NCBI RefSeq assembly: GCF_002138415.1
Contig: NZ_CP015612.1
Location: 248,001-312,000, forward strand
Reading direction: 5' to 3'
Source: Stenotrophomonas maltophilia
GTDB taxonomy: Bacteria > Pseudomonadota > Gammaproteobacteria > Xanthomonadales > Xanthomonadaceae
DNA: 64,000 nucleotides
Shown one piece after another: positions 9,041 to 17,570 of this stretch (position 1 is its first letter; each line of letters begins with the position of its first letter). The notes under the pieces were generated by a model, which did not search any database, was not told the origin of the DNA, and was given only the letters and a program-made list of their open reading frames with translations. A program made the position numbers and the translations under genes.

Positions 9041-9460
9041 TCAGTCCAGCAGCTGGAGGTACTTCTGCAGCTGGTCGGCACGCGCGCTCAGGCGCATCAC
9101 ATCGTTCAACTTGCCCTGCAGGTTGCCGGGCTGCGAATCGTCGTACAGCGCGGTATCCAGTTCGCCATCGCGGCTGCGCGACTGCAGCCACGCGCGCTGG
9201 GCATTCACCAGCTTGGTCTTCTTCGCGCCACTCAGCTTTGCCTGCAGCTGGCGGTAGGCCTGGTTCAGGCGCTGGTCCTGACGGGCGCTTTCCGAGGTCA
9301 GGCAGGCGGCCTGCTCGACCGCACCCTGTGCCTTGTCCCGGCAGGTGGTGAAGGTCGGGCTCAGCCCGCTGGCAGCCGGTGCTGCGGTTGCCGTGCCGAT
9401 GGCCAGGGCGGCCACCGCCAGCGCGGCGGCGAGGGTCCTGCTCATATGCTTGTGCTGCAT
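9041..9460 (-). CDS. LprI/DUF1311-like periplasmic protein, likely immunity to the adjacent effector
   Basis: A 139-residue protein with a Sec signal peptide (hydrophobic ALAVAALAIGTATA) and a mature domain resembling the lysozyme-inhibitor LprI/DUF1311 family. The pattern has Cys, then AACL, a D-x-x-LN-x-AY motif (DQRLNQAYRQLQAKL) and the QRAWL helix. The RD-x-C end of the family is altered to RSRDGEL. The ATG at 9460 is chosen because GGAG lies at a good distance. It is 42 bases upstream of the peptidoglycan-hydrolase-type effector on the same strand, the standard order for an X-T4SS immunity gene. It would protect the periplasm from self or sibling effector; pairing is inferred from position. 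Confidence 0.78.
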   Translation of the reverse strand: MQHKHMSRTLAAALAVAALAIGTATAAPAASGLSPTFTTCRDKAQGAVEQAACLTSESARQDQRLNQAYRQLQAKLSGAKKTKLVNAQRAWLQSRSRDGELDTALYDDSQPGNLQGKLNDVMRLSARADQLQKYLQLLD

Positions 9461-9685
9461 CATCTGCTCCACACGTCCAATCCATTGCGAGCGCTGGACT
9501 ATAGCGGCGCCAATATTTCGTCGTCGTCAACGAATCGCGACAACTGTGACCGGTTGCTCGTCATTGCGGACGGGCGCCGGGCCGGTGCGCCGCAGGGGTC
9601 TCCGGGCGCCACCCGCCGCCATTCAGCCACCCGGTGTAAACTATTGATCTCACTGGCAATGCCAGTCTCCACGATCAACGCCCCG

Positions 9686-10690
9686 ATGACGTCCGCCACC
9701 GCCCGTTACGCCGATTCCCTGCGCCTGTCCGTTGCCCCGATGATGGACTGGACGGATCGCCATTGCCGCGTGTTCCATCGCGTGCTGGCGCCGGGTGCAC
9801 GCCTGTACACCGAAATGGTGCACGCCAATGCGGTCATCCATGGCGATCGCGAGCGCCTGCTCGGCTTCGACCGCAGCGAACAGCCGCTCGCCCTGCAGCT
9901 GGGCGGCAGTGATCCGGCGCTGCTGGCGCAGGCCGCACGCATCGCCGCTGACTGGGGCTACGACGAGGTCAACCTCAACTGCGGCTGCCCGTCCGACCGC
10001 GTGCAGGCTGGCCGTTTCGGCGCCTGTCTGATGCGCGAGCCGGGGCTGGTGGCCGAGTGCGTGGCGGCCATGGTCGATGCGGTTGATATCCCGGTGACGG
10101 TGAAGTGCCGCCTGGGTGTGGACGAGGACAACGACTACGAGGTGTTTGCCAGCTTCGTCGACCGCCAGGTTGCCGCTGGTGCGGCGATGGTGGTGGTGCA
10201 TGCACGCAACGCGTGGCTGAAGGGCCTGTCGCCGAAGGAGAACCGCGAGGTTCCGCCGCTGAAGTACGACTGGGCCTATCGCCTCAAGCGGGAGCGCCCG
10301 GCATTGCCGGTGGTGCTCAATGGCGGCCTGGCCAGCATCGAAGCGGTACAGGCCCAGGCCGTGCACGTCGATGGCGTGATGCTGGGCCGTGCGGCCTACC
10401 ACGACCCCTACCTGCTGCATCAGCTGGAGGCGCTGCACACCGGCGCCCCGCTCCAGGCCCGTGGTGACCTGCTGCGCGCGCTGCGCCCCTACGTGGAGGC
10501 GCGGCTGGGCGAAGGCCTGGCGCTGAAGCACATCACCCGCCACCTGCTCGGCCTGTTCCACGGCCAGCCCGGTGGCCGCGCATTCCGCCAGGTGCTGAGC
10601 GAGGGCGCCCACCGCCCGGGCGCCGACTGGAGCCTGATCGAACAGGCCCTTGCGGTCACCGAACGCGAAGCTGATCGCGCCGCAGCGTGA
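9686..10690 (+). CDS. dusA: tRNA-dihydrouridine(20/20a) synthase DusA
   Basis: A 334-residue FMN-dependent enzyme that reduces uridines in the tRNA D-loop. Signature segments are LSVAPMMDWTDRHCR near residue 14, the catalytic Cys101 in NLNCGCPSDRVQ, the GRFGACLM loop, and the FMN phosphate site VVLNGGL with GVMLGRAAY. The length is normal for DusA. The frame is open far upstream by chance because the region is coding on the other strand; the true start is either ATG 9686 or ATG 9659, neither with a clear ribosome-binding site. Confidence 0.93.
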   Translation: MTSATARYADSLRLSVAPMMDWTDRHCRVFHRVLAPGARLYTEMVHANAVIHGDRERLLGFDRSEQPLALQLGGSDPALLAQAARIAADWGYDEVNLNCGCPSDRVQAGRFGACLMREPGLVAECVAAMVDAVDIPVTVKCRLGVDEDNDYEVFASFVDRQVAAGAAMVVVHARNAWLKGLSPKENREVPPLKYDWAYRLKRERPALPVVLNGGLASIEAVQAQAVHVDGVMLGRAAYHDPYLLHQLEALHTGAPLQARGDLLRALRPYVEARLGEGLALKHITRHLLGLFHGQPGGRAFRQVLSEGAHRPGADWSLIEQALAVTEREADRAAA

Positions 10691-10903
10691 CCTCGGTCAC
10701 ATTCCTGACTTGACAAGGGGCGGTGATTCGTCCCGAATGTTCACTTAGCTGAACAACCCGGACGCAGGGCCGGAAAAGTTCAGACCGGATTCACTGCCCC
10801 AAACCAAGAATTTGCAAAGGATTTGTAAAACGCCGGGTCCCGAACCCGGCACCCGGATTTACGACTTTTGAACGAATCGCCGTGCTCGGCTAGGATCGCA
10901 TCG

Positions 10904-11278
10904 ATGTCTTCCGCTCCCTTCCATTGCCGCATTGCCCTGGCCACCTGCGTGGTGCTGTCGGCTGTGCCGGTGTCTTCGGCGCTGGCGCAACAGCCGCCGC
11001 GTGGCGAGCAGGGGCGGGCGGAGATGATGGAGCGCGGCGAGCGTGGCAACCGTGGCGACGAGCGATCGCTGTCCGATGCCGTGCGCCGCGTGCAGCGCAC
11101 CACTGGCGGCCACATCCTCGGCGCCGAGCGCGTGCCGTTCGATGGTCGTGACATCAACCGGGTGAAGTACATGGACGATCGGGGCCGGGTCCGCTACATG
11201 GACGACCCCGCCCCGTCGCGTTCACAGCCGCGCACGCCGCGGTCGGATATGTCATCACTACGCGGCGATAACCCCTGA
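10904..11278 (+). CDS. PepSY-like secreted protein upstream of phoPQ
   Basis: A 124-residue protein with a Sec signal peptide ending in SSALAQ. The mature part contains SDAVRRVQRTTGGHILGAE followed by RVKYMDDRGRVRYMDD, which resembles a single PepSY-type unit. AGGA at 10892-10895 precedes the ATG at 10904. It lies 73 bases before phoP in the same direction, so it may be co-transcribed with the two-component system and modulate PhoQ or a periplasmic protease. That role is inferred from PepSY biology and position only. Confidence 0.7.
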   Translation: MSSAPFHCRIALATCVVLSAVPVSSALAQQPPRGEQGRAEMMERGERGNRGDERSLSDAVRRVQRTTGGHILGAERVPFDGRDINRVKYMDDRGRVRYMDDPAPSRSQPRTPRSDMSSLRGDNP

Positions 11279-11351
11279 ACAGGGATAGTCGTCGTTATCA
11301 ACCCGTACCCCACAGGCCTCCGGGCCACACCCAGGACACTAGGGAGAGTTC

Positions 11352-12035
11352 ATGCGTATCCTTCTGGTCGAAGACGAAGCCCCGCTGCGTGAGACCCTGG
11401 CAGCCCGGCTCAAGCGCGAAGGCTTTGCCGTCGATGCTGCGCAGGACGGCGAGGAAGGCCTCTACATGGGGCGCGAAGTCCCGTTCGATGTCGGCATCAT
11501 CGACCTCGGCCTGCCCAAGATGTCGGGCATGGAGCTGATCAAGGCCCTGCGTGACGAAGGCAAGAAGTTCCCGGTGCTGATCCTGACCGCGCGTTCGAGC
11601 TGGCAGGACAAGGTCGAGGGCCTGAAGCAGGGTGCCGACGACTACCTGGTCAAGCCGTTCCACGTCGAAGAGCTGCTGGCCCGCGTCAACGCGCTGCTGC
11701 GCCGCGCCGCTGGCTGGAGCAAGCCGACGCTGGAATGCGGCCCGGTCGCCCTGGATCTCGCCGCCCAGACCGTCAGCGTCGCCGGCAGCAATGTCGACCT
11801 GACCAGTTACGAGTACAAGGTGCTGGAGTACCTGATGATGCACGCCGGTGAACTGGTCTCCAAGGCCGACCTCACCGAGCACATCTACCAGCAGGACTTC
11901 GACCGCGACTCGAACGTGCTGGAGGTCTTCATCGGCCGCCTGCGCAAGAAGCTGGACCCGGATGGCGAGCTGAAGCCGATCGAGACCGTGCGCGGCCGCG
12001 GCTACCGTTTCGCGATCCCGCGCAACGAGGGCTGA
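11352..12035 (+). CDS. phoP: OmpR-family response regulator PhoP
   Basis: A 227-residue regulator with an N-terminal receiver (phosphoacceptor Asp51 in IIDLGLP, acidic pair Glu7-Asp8, Lys near residue 101 in YLVKPF) and a C-terminal winged helix (about 130-222) ending in the typical VRGRGYRF. Overall resemblance is to PhoP of Xanthomonadales, which controls envelope modification and cationic peptide resistance. AGGGAGAG precedes the start. It is followed after 25 bases by phoQ. Confidence 0.9.
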   Translation: MRILLVEDEAPLRETLAARLKREGFAVDAAQDGEEGLYMGREVPFDVGIIDLGLPKMSGMELIKALRDEGKKFPVLILTARSSWQDKVEGLKQGADDYLVKPFHVEELLARVNALLRRAAGWSKPTLECGPVALDLAAQTVSVAGSNVDLTSYEYKVLEYLMMHAGELVSKADLTEHIYQQDFDRDSNVLEVFIGRLRKKLDPDGELKPIETVRGRGYRFAIPRNEG

Positions 12036-12060
12036 GCCGGCTCACCCTGGCGATTACACG

Positions 12061-13485
12061 ATGTCCGGCCGTCTGTGGTTCTTCCGACGCTGGCGGCCGC
12101 GCTCACTGCAGGCGCGCCAGATGTTCGCCGCGTCCGTGGGTCTGGTCGCGTTCCTGGCGCTGGCCGGTTACGCGCTCGACGCCGCCTTCGCCGACACGGC
12201 GAAGGCGAATCTGCGTGAGCGCCTGAAGAACTACGCGACGGCCTACGCGGCCGGCATCGATTTCACCCGCGACCGCTCGCTGTACATCCGCGAGCAGCCG
12301 CCGGATTCGCGCTTCGACGTGCCGGGCAGTGGCCTGTACCTGCAGGTGGTGATGCCGCACGGCAAGGGCAACTCGATGTCCGCCGAAGGCCCGATGCTGC
12401 CCACCGTCGGCGGCGGCCTGCTGGCACCGCGCCAGGAAGTGTTCGAAGGTCCGCTGCCGATGATCCAGATCGACGGCAGCCAGGGCTCGGTGTACCGCTA
12501 TGGCCTGGGCCTGGTGTGGGATGCCGACGCCGATCCCGCCACCGAATTCCCGTACACCATCTACGTGATGGAAGACTCGCGCGCGCTGGGTGCGCAGCTG
12601 CGCGTGTTCCGCAGCCGGGTCTGGTTCTACCTGGGCGGCATCGGCCTGATCCTGCTGCTGCTGCAGACCGTCATTCTGCAGTGGAGCCTGCGGCCCCTGC
12701 GCCGCGTGATCACCGAGCTGACCAAGGTGCAGCGCGGCGAGACCGAGCGCATGAGCGAGCGCCACCCGCGCGAGCTGGAACCGCTGACCGACAGCATCAA
12801 CGCCTTCATTGAAAGCGAGCGCGAGAACCTGGAGCGCCAGCGCAACACCCTGGCCGATCTGGCGCACAGCCTGAAGACGCCGATTGCGGTGCTGCGCACG
12901 CAGATGGACAGCGGCGCCGGCGACGGCGCGCTGCGCGAGGAACTGGACGTGCAGCTGCAGCGCATGAACAACCTGGTCTCCTACCAGCTGGCACGTGCTG
13001 CGTCCTCGGGCCACAAGCTGTTCTCCGCGCCGCTGCCGATCGAATCCAACGCCGAGGAAATCGTGCGGGGCCTGGAAAAGGTCTATGCCTCGAAGGGCGT
13101 GCTGTGCGAATTCGACATCGACCCGGCCGCGCGCTTCCATGGCGAACCGGGTGACCTGCAGGAACTGCTTGGCAACCTGCTGGAAAACGCCTTCAAGTGG
13201 GCCAACCGCCGCGTGCTGCTGACCGCGCAGCCGCTGCCGGCACCGAACGCGCGTCGCGCCGGCCTGCTGCTGGCGGTGGACGACGATGGCCCGGGCATTG
13301 CCCCGGACGACATCGGCAAGGTGCTGCAGCGTGGCGTGCGTGGCGACGAGCGCGTGCAGGGCCACGGCATCGGCCTGTCGATCGTGCAGGACCTGATCAA
13401 GGATTACCGCGGCGAACTGACCGTGGGCCGTTCGGCCGAGCTGGGCGGCGCCCGCTTCGAAGTGCGCCTGCCGCCGGGGCCGTAA
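12061..13485 (+). CDS. phoQ: Sensor histidine kinase PhoQ
   Basis: A 474-residue inner-membrane kinase. TM1 is at about residues 21-43, followed by a periplasmic sensor of about 140 residues, TM2 at about 187-209, a HAMP linker, and a HisKA box LADLAHSLKTPIA with phospho-acceptor His269. The ATPase domain shows an N box (ELLGNLLENAFKWA), G1 (DDDGPGI) and G2 (GHGIGLSIV). The periplasmic part has some acidic residues (DADADPA), as seen in divalent-cation sensors, but the ligand cannot be stated. It pairs with the preceding phoP. A SMAG dimer follows the stop. Confidence 0.88.
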   Translation: MSGRLWFFRRWRPRSLQARQMFAASVGLVAFLALAGYALDAAFADTAKANLRERLKNYATAYAAGIDFTRDRSLYIREQPPDSRFDVPGSGLYLQVVMPHGKGNSMSAEGPMLPTVGGGLLAPRQEVFEGPLPMIQIDGSQGSVYRYGLGLVWDADADPATEFPYTIYVMEDSRALGAQLRVFRSRVWFYLGGIGLILLLLQTVILQWSLRPLRRVITELTKVQRGETERMSERHPRELEPLTDSINAFIESERENLERQRNTLADLAHSLKTPIAVLRTQMDSGAGDGALREELDVQLQRMNNLVSYQLARAASSGHKLFSAPLPIESNAEEIVRGLEKVYASKGVLCEFDIDPAARFHGEPGDLQELLGNLLENAFKWANRRVLLTAQPLPAPNARRAGLLLAVDDDGPGIAPDDIGKVLQRGVRGDERVQGHGIGLSIVQDLIKDYRGELTVGRSAELGGARFEVRLPPGP

Positions 13486-13540
13486 TCGCGCGCGTTCCCG
13501 TCCGCCGGACATCGCCTGGCGCAACAACGCGTGGTGTTCC

Positions 13541-13618
13541 GGTAGTGCCGGCCGCTGGCCGGCGACCTCATGATCTTCGGTGGCAGTGCCAGGCTGCCGG
13601 CCAGCGGCCGGCACTACC
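13541..13618. repeat. SMAG dimer, inverted pair
   Basis: Two GTAG-headed GCCGGCC hairpins in opposite orientation, 13541-13562 and 13596-13618, separated by about 33 bases. The right-hand unit overlaps the end of the minus-strand mtfA gene: its GTAG head contains the mtfA TAG stop codon (13614-13616 on the plus strand). Confidence 0.88.
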
Positions 13619-14405
13619 GCAGTTCGATCTTCGGTGGCTCGCCATAGAACCGCCGCAGCTGCGCGGCCACTTCCGGCAACGCCTGCTGCAGCAGATCCGG
13701 CGCCGAGAAGTGGTACTCGCTGGCCACCGCGAAGAACTCTTCCGGCGCCTCGGCCGCATACGGATCGATCAGCGTTTCCTCGCCCGCATCCACCTGCGCA
13801 CAGAAGGCATCGTAGGCGCGCTGGAAAATGCCCGCCCATTCGCGCTGCCATTCGCGTGGCAGCGGCGGGGTGCCGTCCATCGCGCCATCCAGCGCATCCA
13901 GCTTGTGCACCATCTCGTGCACCGCCACGCAGTAACCCTCGTGCGGTGCCGCCAGATCGGCCTGCACGTCGGCCCAGGACAGGATCAACGGACCGCTGTC
14001 CCACGACTCGCCGATCAGCTCGTCATCCCACTCGTGCAGCACGCCGGCCGCATCCATGTGGCTGCGGTGCACGCGGAACGCATCGGGGTAGACGATCAGC
14101 TGCGACCAGCCTTCCAGCCCCACCTCGCCGAACTCCAGCAGCGGCAGGCAGCACAGTGCGGCCAGCAGCACGCCGTCACCGGCCTGCAGCTGCAGCTCGC
14201 CGATCGGGGTAATGGTCTTCTCGTGCAGGAAGCGCGTAGCCAATACGCGCAGGCGCGCGCGGCGTTCGTCGTCCAGGCCGTGCAGCCAGGCCGCGCGGCG
14301 GCAGGCGTCTTCCCAAAGTACATCGTCGATCGGCCGCGGCGCTGGCCGCAGCCACTGCAGCAACGACTTGATCAGCGGAACATTCCCGGCAGGTAGCTGT
14401 GCCAC
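13614..14405 (-). CDS. mtfA: MtfA-like zinc peptidase (M90 family)
   Basis: A 263-residue cytosolic zinc metallopeptidase. The HEMVHKLD motif (His163, Glu164, His167) followed by a downstream acidic segment EAPEEFFAVASEYHF matches the M90 family, whose E. coli member binds the Mlc repressor and affects glucose uptake. The start is a GTG at 14405, which overlaps the end of the upstream small gene by 34 bases; no better start is visible. The TAG stop is supplied by the head of a SMAG repeat. Confidence 0.9.
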   Translation of the reverse strand: MAQLPAGNVPLIKSLLQWLRPAPRPIDDVLWEDACRRAAWLHGLDDERRARLRVLATRFLHEKTITPIGELQLQAGDGVLLAALCCLPLLEFGEVGLEGWSQLIVYPDAFRVHRSHMDAAGVLHEWDDELIGESWDSGPLILSWADVQADLAAPHEGYCVAVHEMVHKLDALDGAMDGTPPLPREWQREWAGIFQRAYDAFCAQVDAGEETLIDPYAAEAPEEFFAVASEYHFSAPDLLQQALPEVAAQLRRFYGEPPKIELR

Positions 14406-14665
14406 TTCGGCGCGCGGATACGCTGCAGCACGTCGTCGTCGCTGCCACCGCCGCCAGTGCTGGTGGCACTGCTGGCGGCCGGGCGTACTGCCGCCGGCTT
14501 GGTGGTGGCGGCCGAGGCGGTTGCGGTCGGTGCGCGTTGTGAGGCGGCATCACCATTGGAGGACACGCAGGCGCCGCGGCTGTCGTCCAGCGCTGCTGTC
14601 GCAGACGCCGCGAAGGGCATCGTCAGCAGGATCAGGCAATGGGCATAGCGGCGCATTGACGACAT
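14372..14665 (-). CDS. Small hypothetical secreted protein
   Basis: A 97-residue frame beginning MSSMRRYAHCLILLTMPFAA, a plausible signal peptide, followed by an Ala/Thr/Ser-rich low-complexity middle and a C-terminal DDDVLQRIRAPKWHSYLPG. A start at the second Met (14656) is equally possible. It overlaps mtfA by 34 bases on the same strand, suggesting coupled translation. I do not recognise the family. Confidence 0.6.
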   Translation of the reverse strand: MSSMRRYAHCLILLTMPFAASATAALDDSRGACVSSNGDAASQRAPTATASAATTKPAAVRPAASSATSTGGGGSDDDVLQRIRAPKWHSYLPGMFR

Positions 14666-14800
14666 CCACGTTAAGGGAAGGTGAGTTCCCGATTCTAGCC
14701 CGAACCCGGCGCCCTGTTGGAAGCCCCTGCGGAACCCAGCGTGGCGGGCGTCGCTGGCGGCTTTCCCGCATAATTCCTTTCTGACTTCGTGGAAGCTGCC

Positions 14801-15769
14801 GTGGACGATCGCCAATTGCTGGCCAAACTCGCTGCCGGTCGCCTGTCCGGCGACGCCCTGGCCCGTGAGCTGGGTCAGACCCGGGCGGCCATTTGGAAGC
14901 GCATTCAAGGACTTAGGGCCGCCGGTGTGGACATCGAGGGCCGCGCTGGCGAGGGCTATGGCCTGACCCGCCCGATCGACCTGCTGGACCCGGACGCGAT
15001 CCGCGCCGGCCTGCCCGCCGGGGTTCTGCCGCTGCTGCACGACCTGCAGGTGGTCTGGACGGTCGACTCGACCAACGCCGAATTGCTGCGTTGCAGCGCG
15101 CCCCAGCGCGGGGTGAGCGTCCTGCTGGCCGAACGCCAGACCGGCGGCCGTGGCCGTCGCGGCCGTACGTGGGCCTCGCCGCTGGCCGCGCATATCTACC
15201 TGTCGGTGCTGCGCCTGTACTCCGGTGGCCTCGGCCGCCTGGCCGGGCTGAGCCTGGTGGCCGGCATCGCCGTGGCCGAAGCGCTGCACGACCTGGGCTA
15301 TACCCAGGCACAGCTGAAGTGGCCCAACGACCTGATCGTCGATGGCCGCCGCAAGCTGGTTGGCCTGCTCGCGGAAGGCGGCGGCGAATACGCTGGCCCG
15401 GCGCGCGCGGTGATCGGCATCGGCATCAACACGCACATGCCGCCGTCGTTCGCCGAGCAGATCACCCAGCCGTGGGTGGACCTGGACACGCTGGCCGGCA
15501 AGCCGGTGGACCGCAACGTGGTCGTTGCTGCTGTGCTGACGCGGCTGCTGCCGGCGCTGGAAGAATTCGATCGCGAAGGCCTCGCTCCGTTCCTGCCGCG
15601 CTACGCCGCCTTCGACATGCTGGCCGGCCGCGAAGTACGCGTGGAACTGGACGGGCAGTGGCAGCACGGTACCGCGCTTGGCTTGGCCGATGACGGCGCA
15701 TTGCGCGTGCGCATCGATGGCCGCGAGCGCCTGCTGCACGCCGGCGAAGTCAGCGTGAGGGCAGCATGA
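14801..15769 (+). CDS. birA: Biotin-[acetyl-CoA carboxylase] ligase BirA
   Basis: A 322-residue bifunctional biotin ligase and possible repressor. The N-terminal winged helix (about 1-60, LARELGQTRAAIWKRIQGLR) is followed by the ligase domain with the biotinyl-AMP loop GGRGRRGRTW, the KWPNDL motif, and a C-terminal SH3-like end. The GTG at 14801 is chosen because GGAAG sits just upstream; a GTG at 14789 is possible. It overlaps coaX by four bases (ATGA), forming a birA-coaX-SPOR operon. Confidence 0.93.
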   Translation: MDDRQLLAKLAAGRLSGDALARELGQTRAAIWKRIQGLRAAGVDIEGRAGEGYGLTRPIDLLDPDAIRAGLPAGVLPLLHDLQVVWTVDSTNAELLRCSAPQRGVSVLLAERQTGGRGRRGRTWASPLAAHIYLSVLRLYSGGLGRLAGLSLVAGIAVAEALHDLGYTQAQLKWPNDLIVDGRRKLVGLLAEGGGEYAGPARAVIGIGINTHMPPSFAEQITQPWVDLDTLAGKPVDRNVVVAAVLTRLLPALEEFDREGLAPFLPRYAAFDMLAGREVRVELDGQWQHGTALGLADDGALRVRIDGRERLLHAGEVSVRAA

Positions 15770-16497
15770 GCGATTGGTTGTTCGACCTGGGCAACTCGCG
15801 CTTCAAGTTCGCGCCGTTGCAGGGTGACCGTGCCGGCGACGTGCAGGCCTGGGCGCATGGCGCCGAAGGCATGGCCGGGCAGCCGCCACACAGCCTGCCC
15901 AGCGGCCGCACCGCGTTCGTGGCCAGCGTGGCCGCACCCTCGCTGACCAGCGCCATGCTGGACCAGCTGCAGCGCCGCTTTGAGCACGTGCATGTGGTGC
16001 GCACCAGCGCCGAGTGCGCCGGTGTACGCATCGCCTACGCCAAGCCGGAAAAGTTCGGCGTCGACCGCTTCCTGGCCCTGCTGGCTGCGGCCAAGGCGCA
16101 GCGCCCGGTGCTGGTGGTCGGCGTAGGCACCGCACTGACGATTGATCTGCTCGACGCCAATGGCCAGCATCACGGCGGGCGCATTTCCGCATCGCCCACC
16201 ACCATGCGCGAAGCGCTGCACGCCCGTGCGGTGCAGCTGCCGGCCACCGGCGGCGACTACAGCGAGTTCGCCAACGACACTGCCGATGCACTGGCCTCCG
16301 GCTGCGATGGCGCCGCGGTGGCACTGATCGAACGCAGCGCGCAGCAGGCACATGCGCTGCTGGGCGTGGCACCGTCGCTGCTGGTGCACGGTGGTGGCGC
16401 GCCAGCGCTGATGCCGCTGCTGCCTGGCGCCGATTACCACCCTTCGCTGGTGCTGGATGGCCTCGCCCGCTGGGCGGTGCACCAGCCCGCAGGCTAG
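15766..16497 (+). CDS. coaX: Type III pantothenate kinase
   Basis: A 243-residue ASKHA-fold kinase that phosphorylates pantothenate, the first step of coenzyme A synthesis. Visible motifs are the phosphate loop FDLGNSRFK (residues 6-14), the FGVDRFLAL segment, and GVGTALTIDLLD. The length fits the bacterial CoaX family. Its gene overlaps birA, a neighbour order common in gammaproteobacteria, and the SPOR protein gene follows within ten bases. Confidence 0.95.
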   Translation: MSDWLFDLGNSRFKFAPLQGDRAGDVQAWAHGAEGMAGQPPHSLPSGRTAFVASVAAPSLTSAMLDQLQRRFEHVHVVRTSAECAGVRIAYAKPEKFGVDRFLALLAAAKAQRPVLVVGVGTALTIDLLDANGQHHGGRISASPTTMREALHARAVQLPATGGDYSEFANDTADALASGCDGAAVALIERSAQQAHALLGVAPSLLVHGGGAPALMPLLPGADYHPSLVLDGLARWAVHQPAG

Positions 16498-16506
16498 TAT
16501 CCGCGC

Positions 16507-17370
16507 ATGCTGACCCGTGCCCTGATCGTCGTACTGGCCATCCTCAATCTTGGCGTCGCCTGCTGGTGGCTGCTGCGCGATGCACCGCAACCGCCCGCGC
16601 CGCCGCCGCAAACGGCCGGTGTGGCCGAGCTGCGCTGGGTGCCCGGTGGTGTGGATGCCAATGCCGCAGCCGAAGCGACTGCCGCTGCCCCGACCGCACC
16701 GCTGGTGGAGCGCGAACCGGCGGCGAAGACGGCTGTGGCTGCGACGCCGGCGCCCGCCGCCCCGGCCCAGCCGGAGGTCGCCCAGCCGGAGGTCGCCAAG
16801 CCGCAGGTGGCTGAGGCTACGCCGGTTGCCGCCGCTGCCAAGCCGGTAACACCGCCTGCACCGGCCCCGGCGCCGGAAAAACCCGTAACCCCGCCCGTGG
16901 CTGCCGAGCCGCCGCGCTGCATCGCGCTGGGCCCGTTCGCCGACCGCGCCGCCGCGAGCAGCGCGCAAGGCAAGGCCGGCAACGTCATCAGTCAGGTGCG
17001 CCTGCGCGAACAGCCTGCTGCCAGCGGCAGCGCCCGTTTCCGGGTGATGCTGCCGGCCGCCGCCAATCGCGAAGAAGCCCAGGCCACGGTGAAGCGCATC
17101 GTCGCCGCCGGCCTGAGCGACTACTACATCATCAGCCAGGGCGAGGACATCAACGCCGTGGCGCTGGGCCAGTACCGCAACCGCGAAGGCGCCGAGCGCC
17201 GCATGGCAGCGGTGCAGGCCGCGGGCTTCCAGCCGCGCCTGGTCGCCAGCGGCGACGCCGGCCAGTGGTGGCTGGAGGGGCAGCTGGCGGCGGGCACGCA
17301 GCCGGCCCAGGCCCAGCAGCGCAGCGGGGCGGCACAGAGCCGGTCGCTGGAATGCACACGGTTGCGCTAG
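16507..17370 (+). CDS. SPOR domain membrane protein
   Basis: A 287-residue protein with one N-terminal transmembrane helix (about 4-21), a long Pro/Ala-rich linker containing tandem PEVA(Q/K) units (about 95-115), and a C-terminal SPOR domain starting at CIALGPFADRAAASSAQ (about residue 139). SPOR domains bind denuded septal peptidoglycan glycans, so a role in division is likely. It is the last gene of the birA-coaX operon. A TAGAAT sequence overlapping its stop may be part of the promoter of the tRNA gene that follows. Confidence 0.85.
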   Translation: MLTRALIVVLAILNLGVACWWLLRDAPQPPAPPPQTAGVAELRWVPGGVDANAAAEATAAAPTAPLVEREPAAKTAVAATPAPAAPAQPEVAQPEVAKPQVAEATPVAAAAKPVTPPAPAPAPEKPVTPPVAAEPPRCIALGPFADRAAASSAQGKAGNVISQVRLREQPAASGSARFRVMLPAAANREEAQATVKRIVAAGLSDYYIISQGEDINAVALGQYRNREGAERRMAAVQAAGFQPRLVASGDAGQWWLEGQLAAGTQPAQAQQRSGAAQSRSLECTRLR

Positions 17371-17410
17371 AATCTCCGGACCGCGGCGCTGCCGCCGGTG
17401 TACCACCCTT

Positions 17411-17486
17411 GCCGCTTTAGCTCAGTTGGTAGAGCAACTGTCTTGTAAACAGTAGGTCATCCGTTCGATTCGGATAAGCGGCACCA
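17411..17486 (+). tRNA. tRNA-Thr (TGT anticodon)
   Basis: A 76-base cloverleaf. The acceptor GCCGCTT pairs with AAGCGGC, the anticodon stem is ACTGT/ACAGT with loop CTTGTAA (anticodon TGT), the T arm is ATCCG TTCGATT CGGAT, and the CCA end is encoded. It reads ACA threonine codons. Accessory genes with different character begin directly downstream, so this may be an integration site, although I found no duplicate of its 3-prime end in the window. Confidence 0.97.
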
Positions 17487-17570
17487 TCTCCATGATTCAG
17501 CGCCTCTTTGCGCTGCTCCAGGTACCTGCCCGGTGGTTCGAAGGGCGGCAGAGCTGTTTTCTCGACAGCC

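Noticed and set aside
7202..9685. Very long open frame on the plus strand running into dusA
   Set aside because: It is the antisense shadow of the X-T4SS effector and LprI-like genes. Only the dusA part has a recognisable protein.
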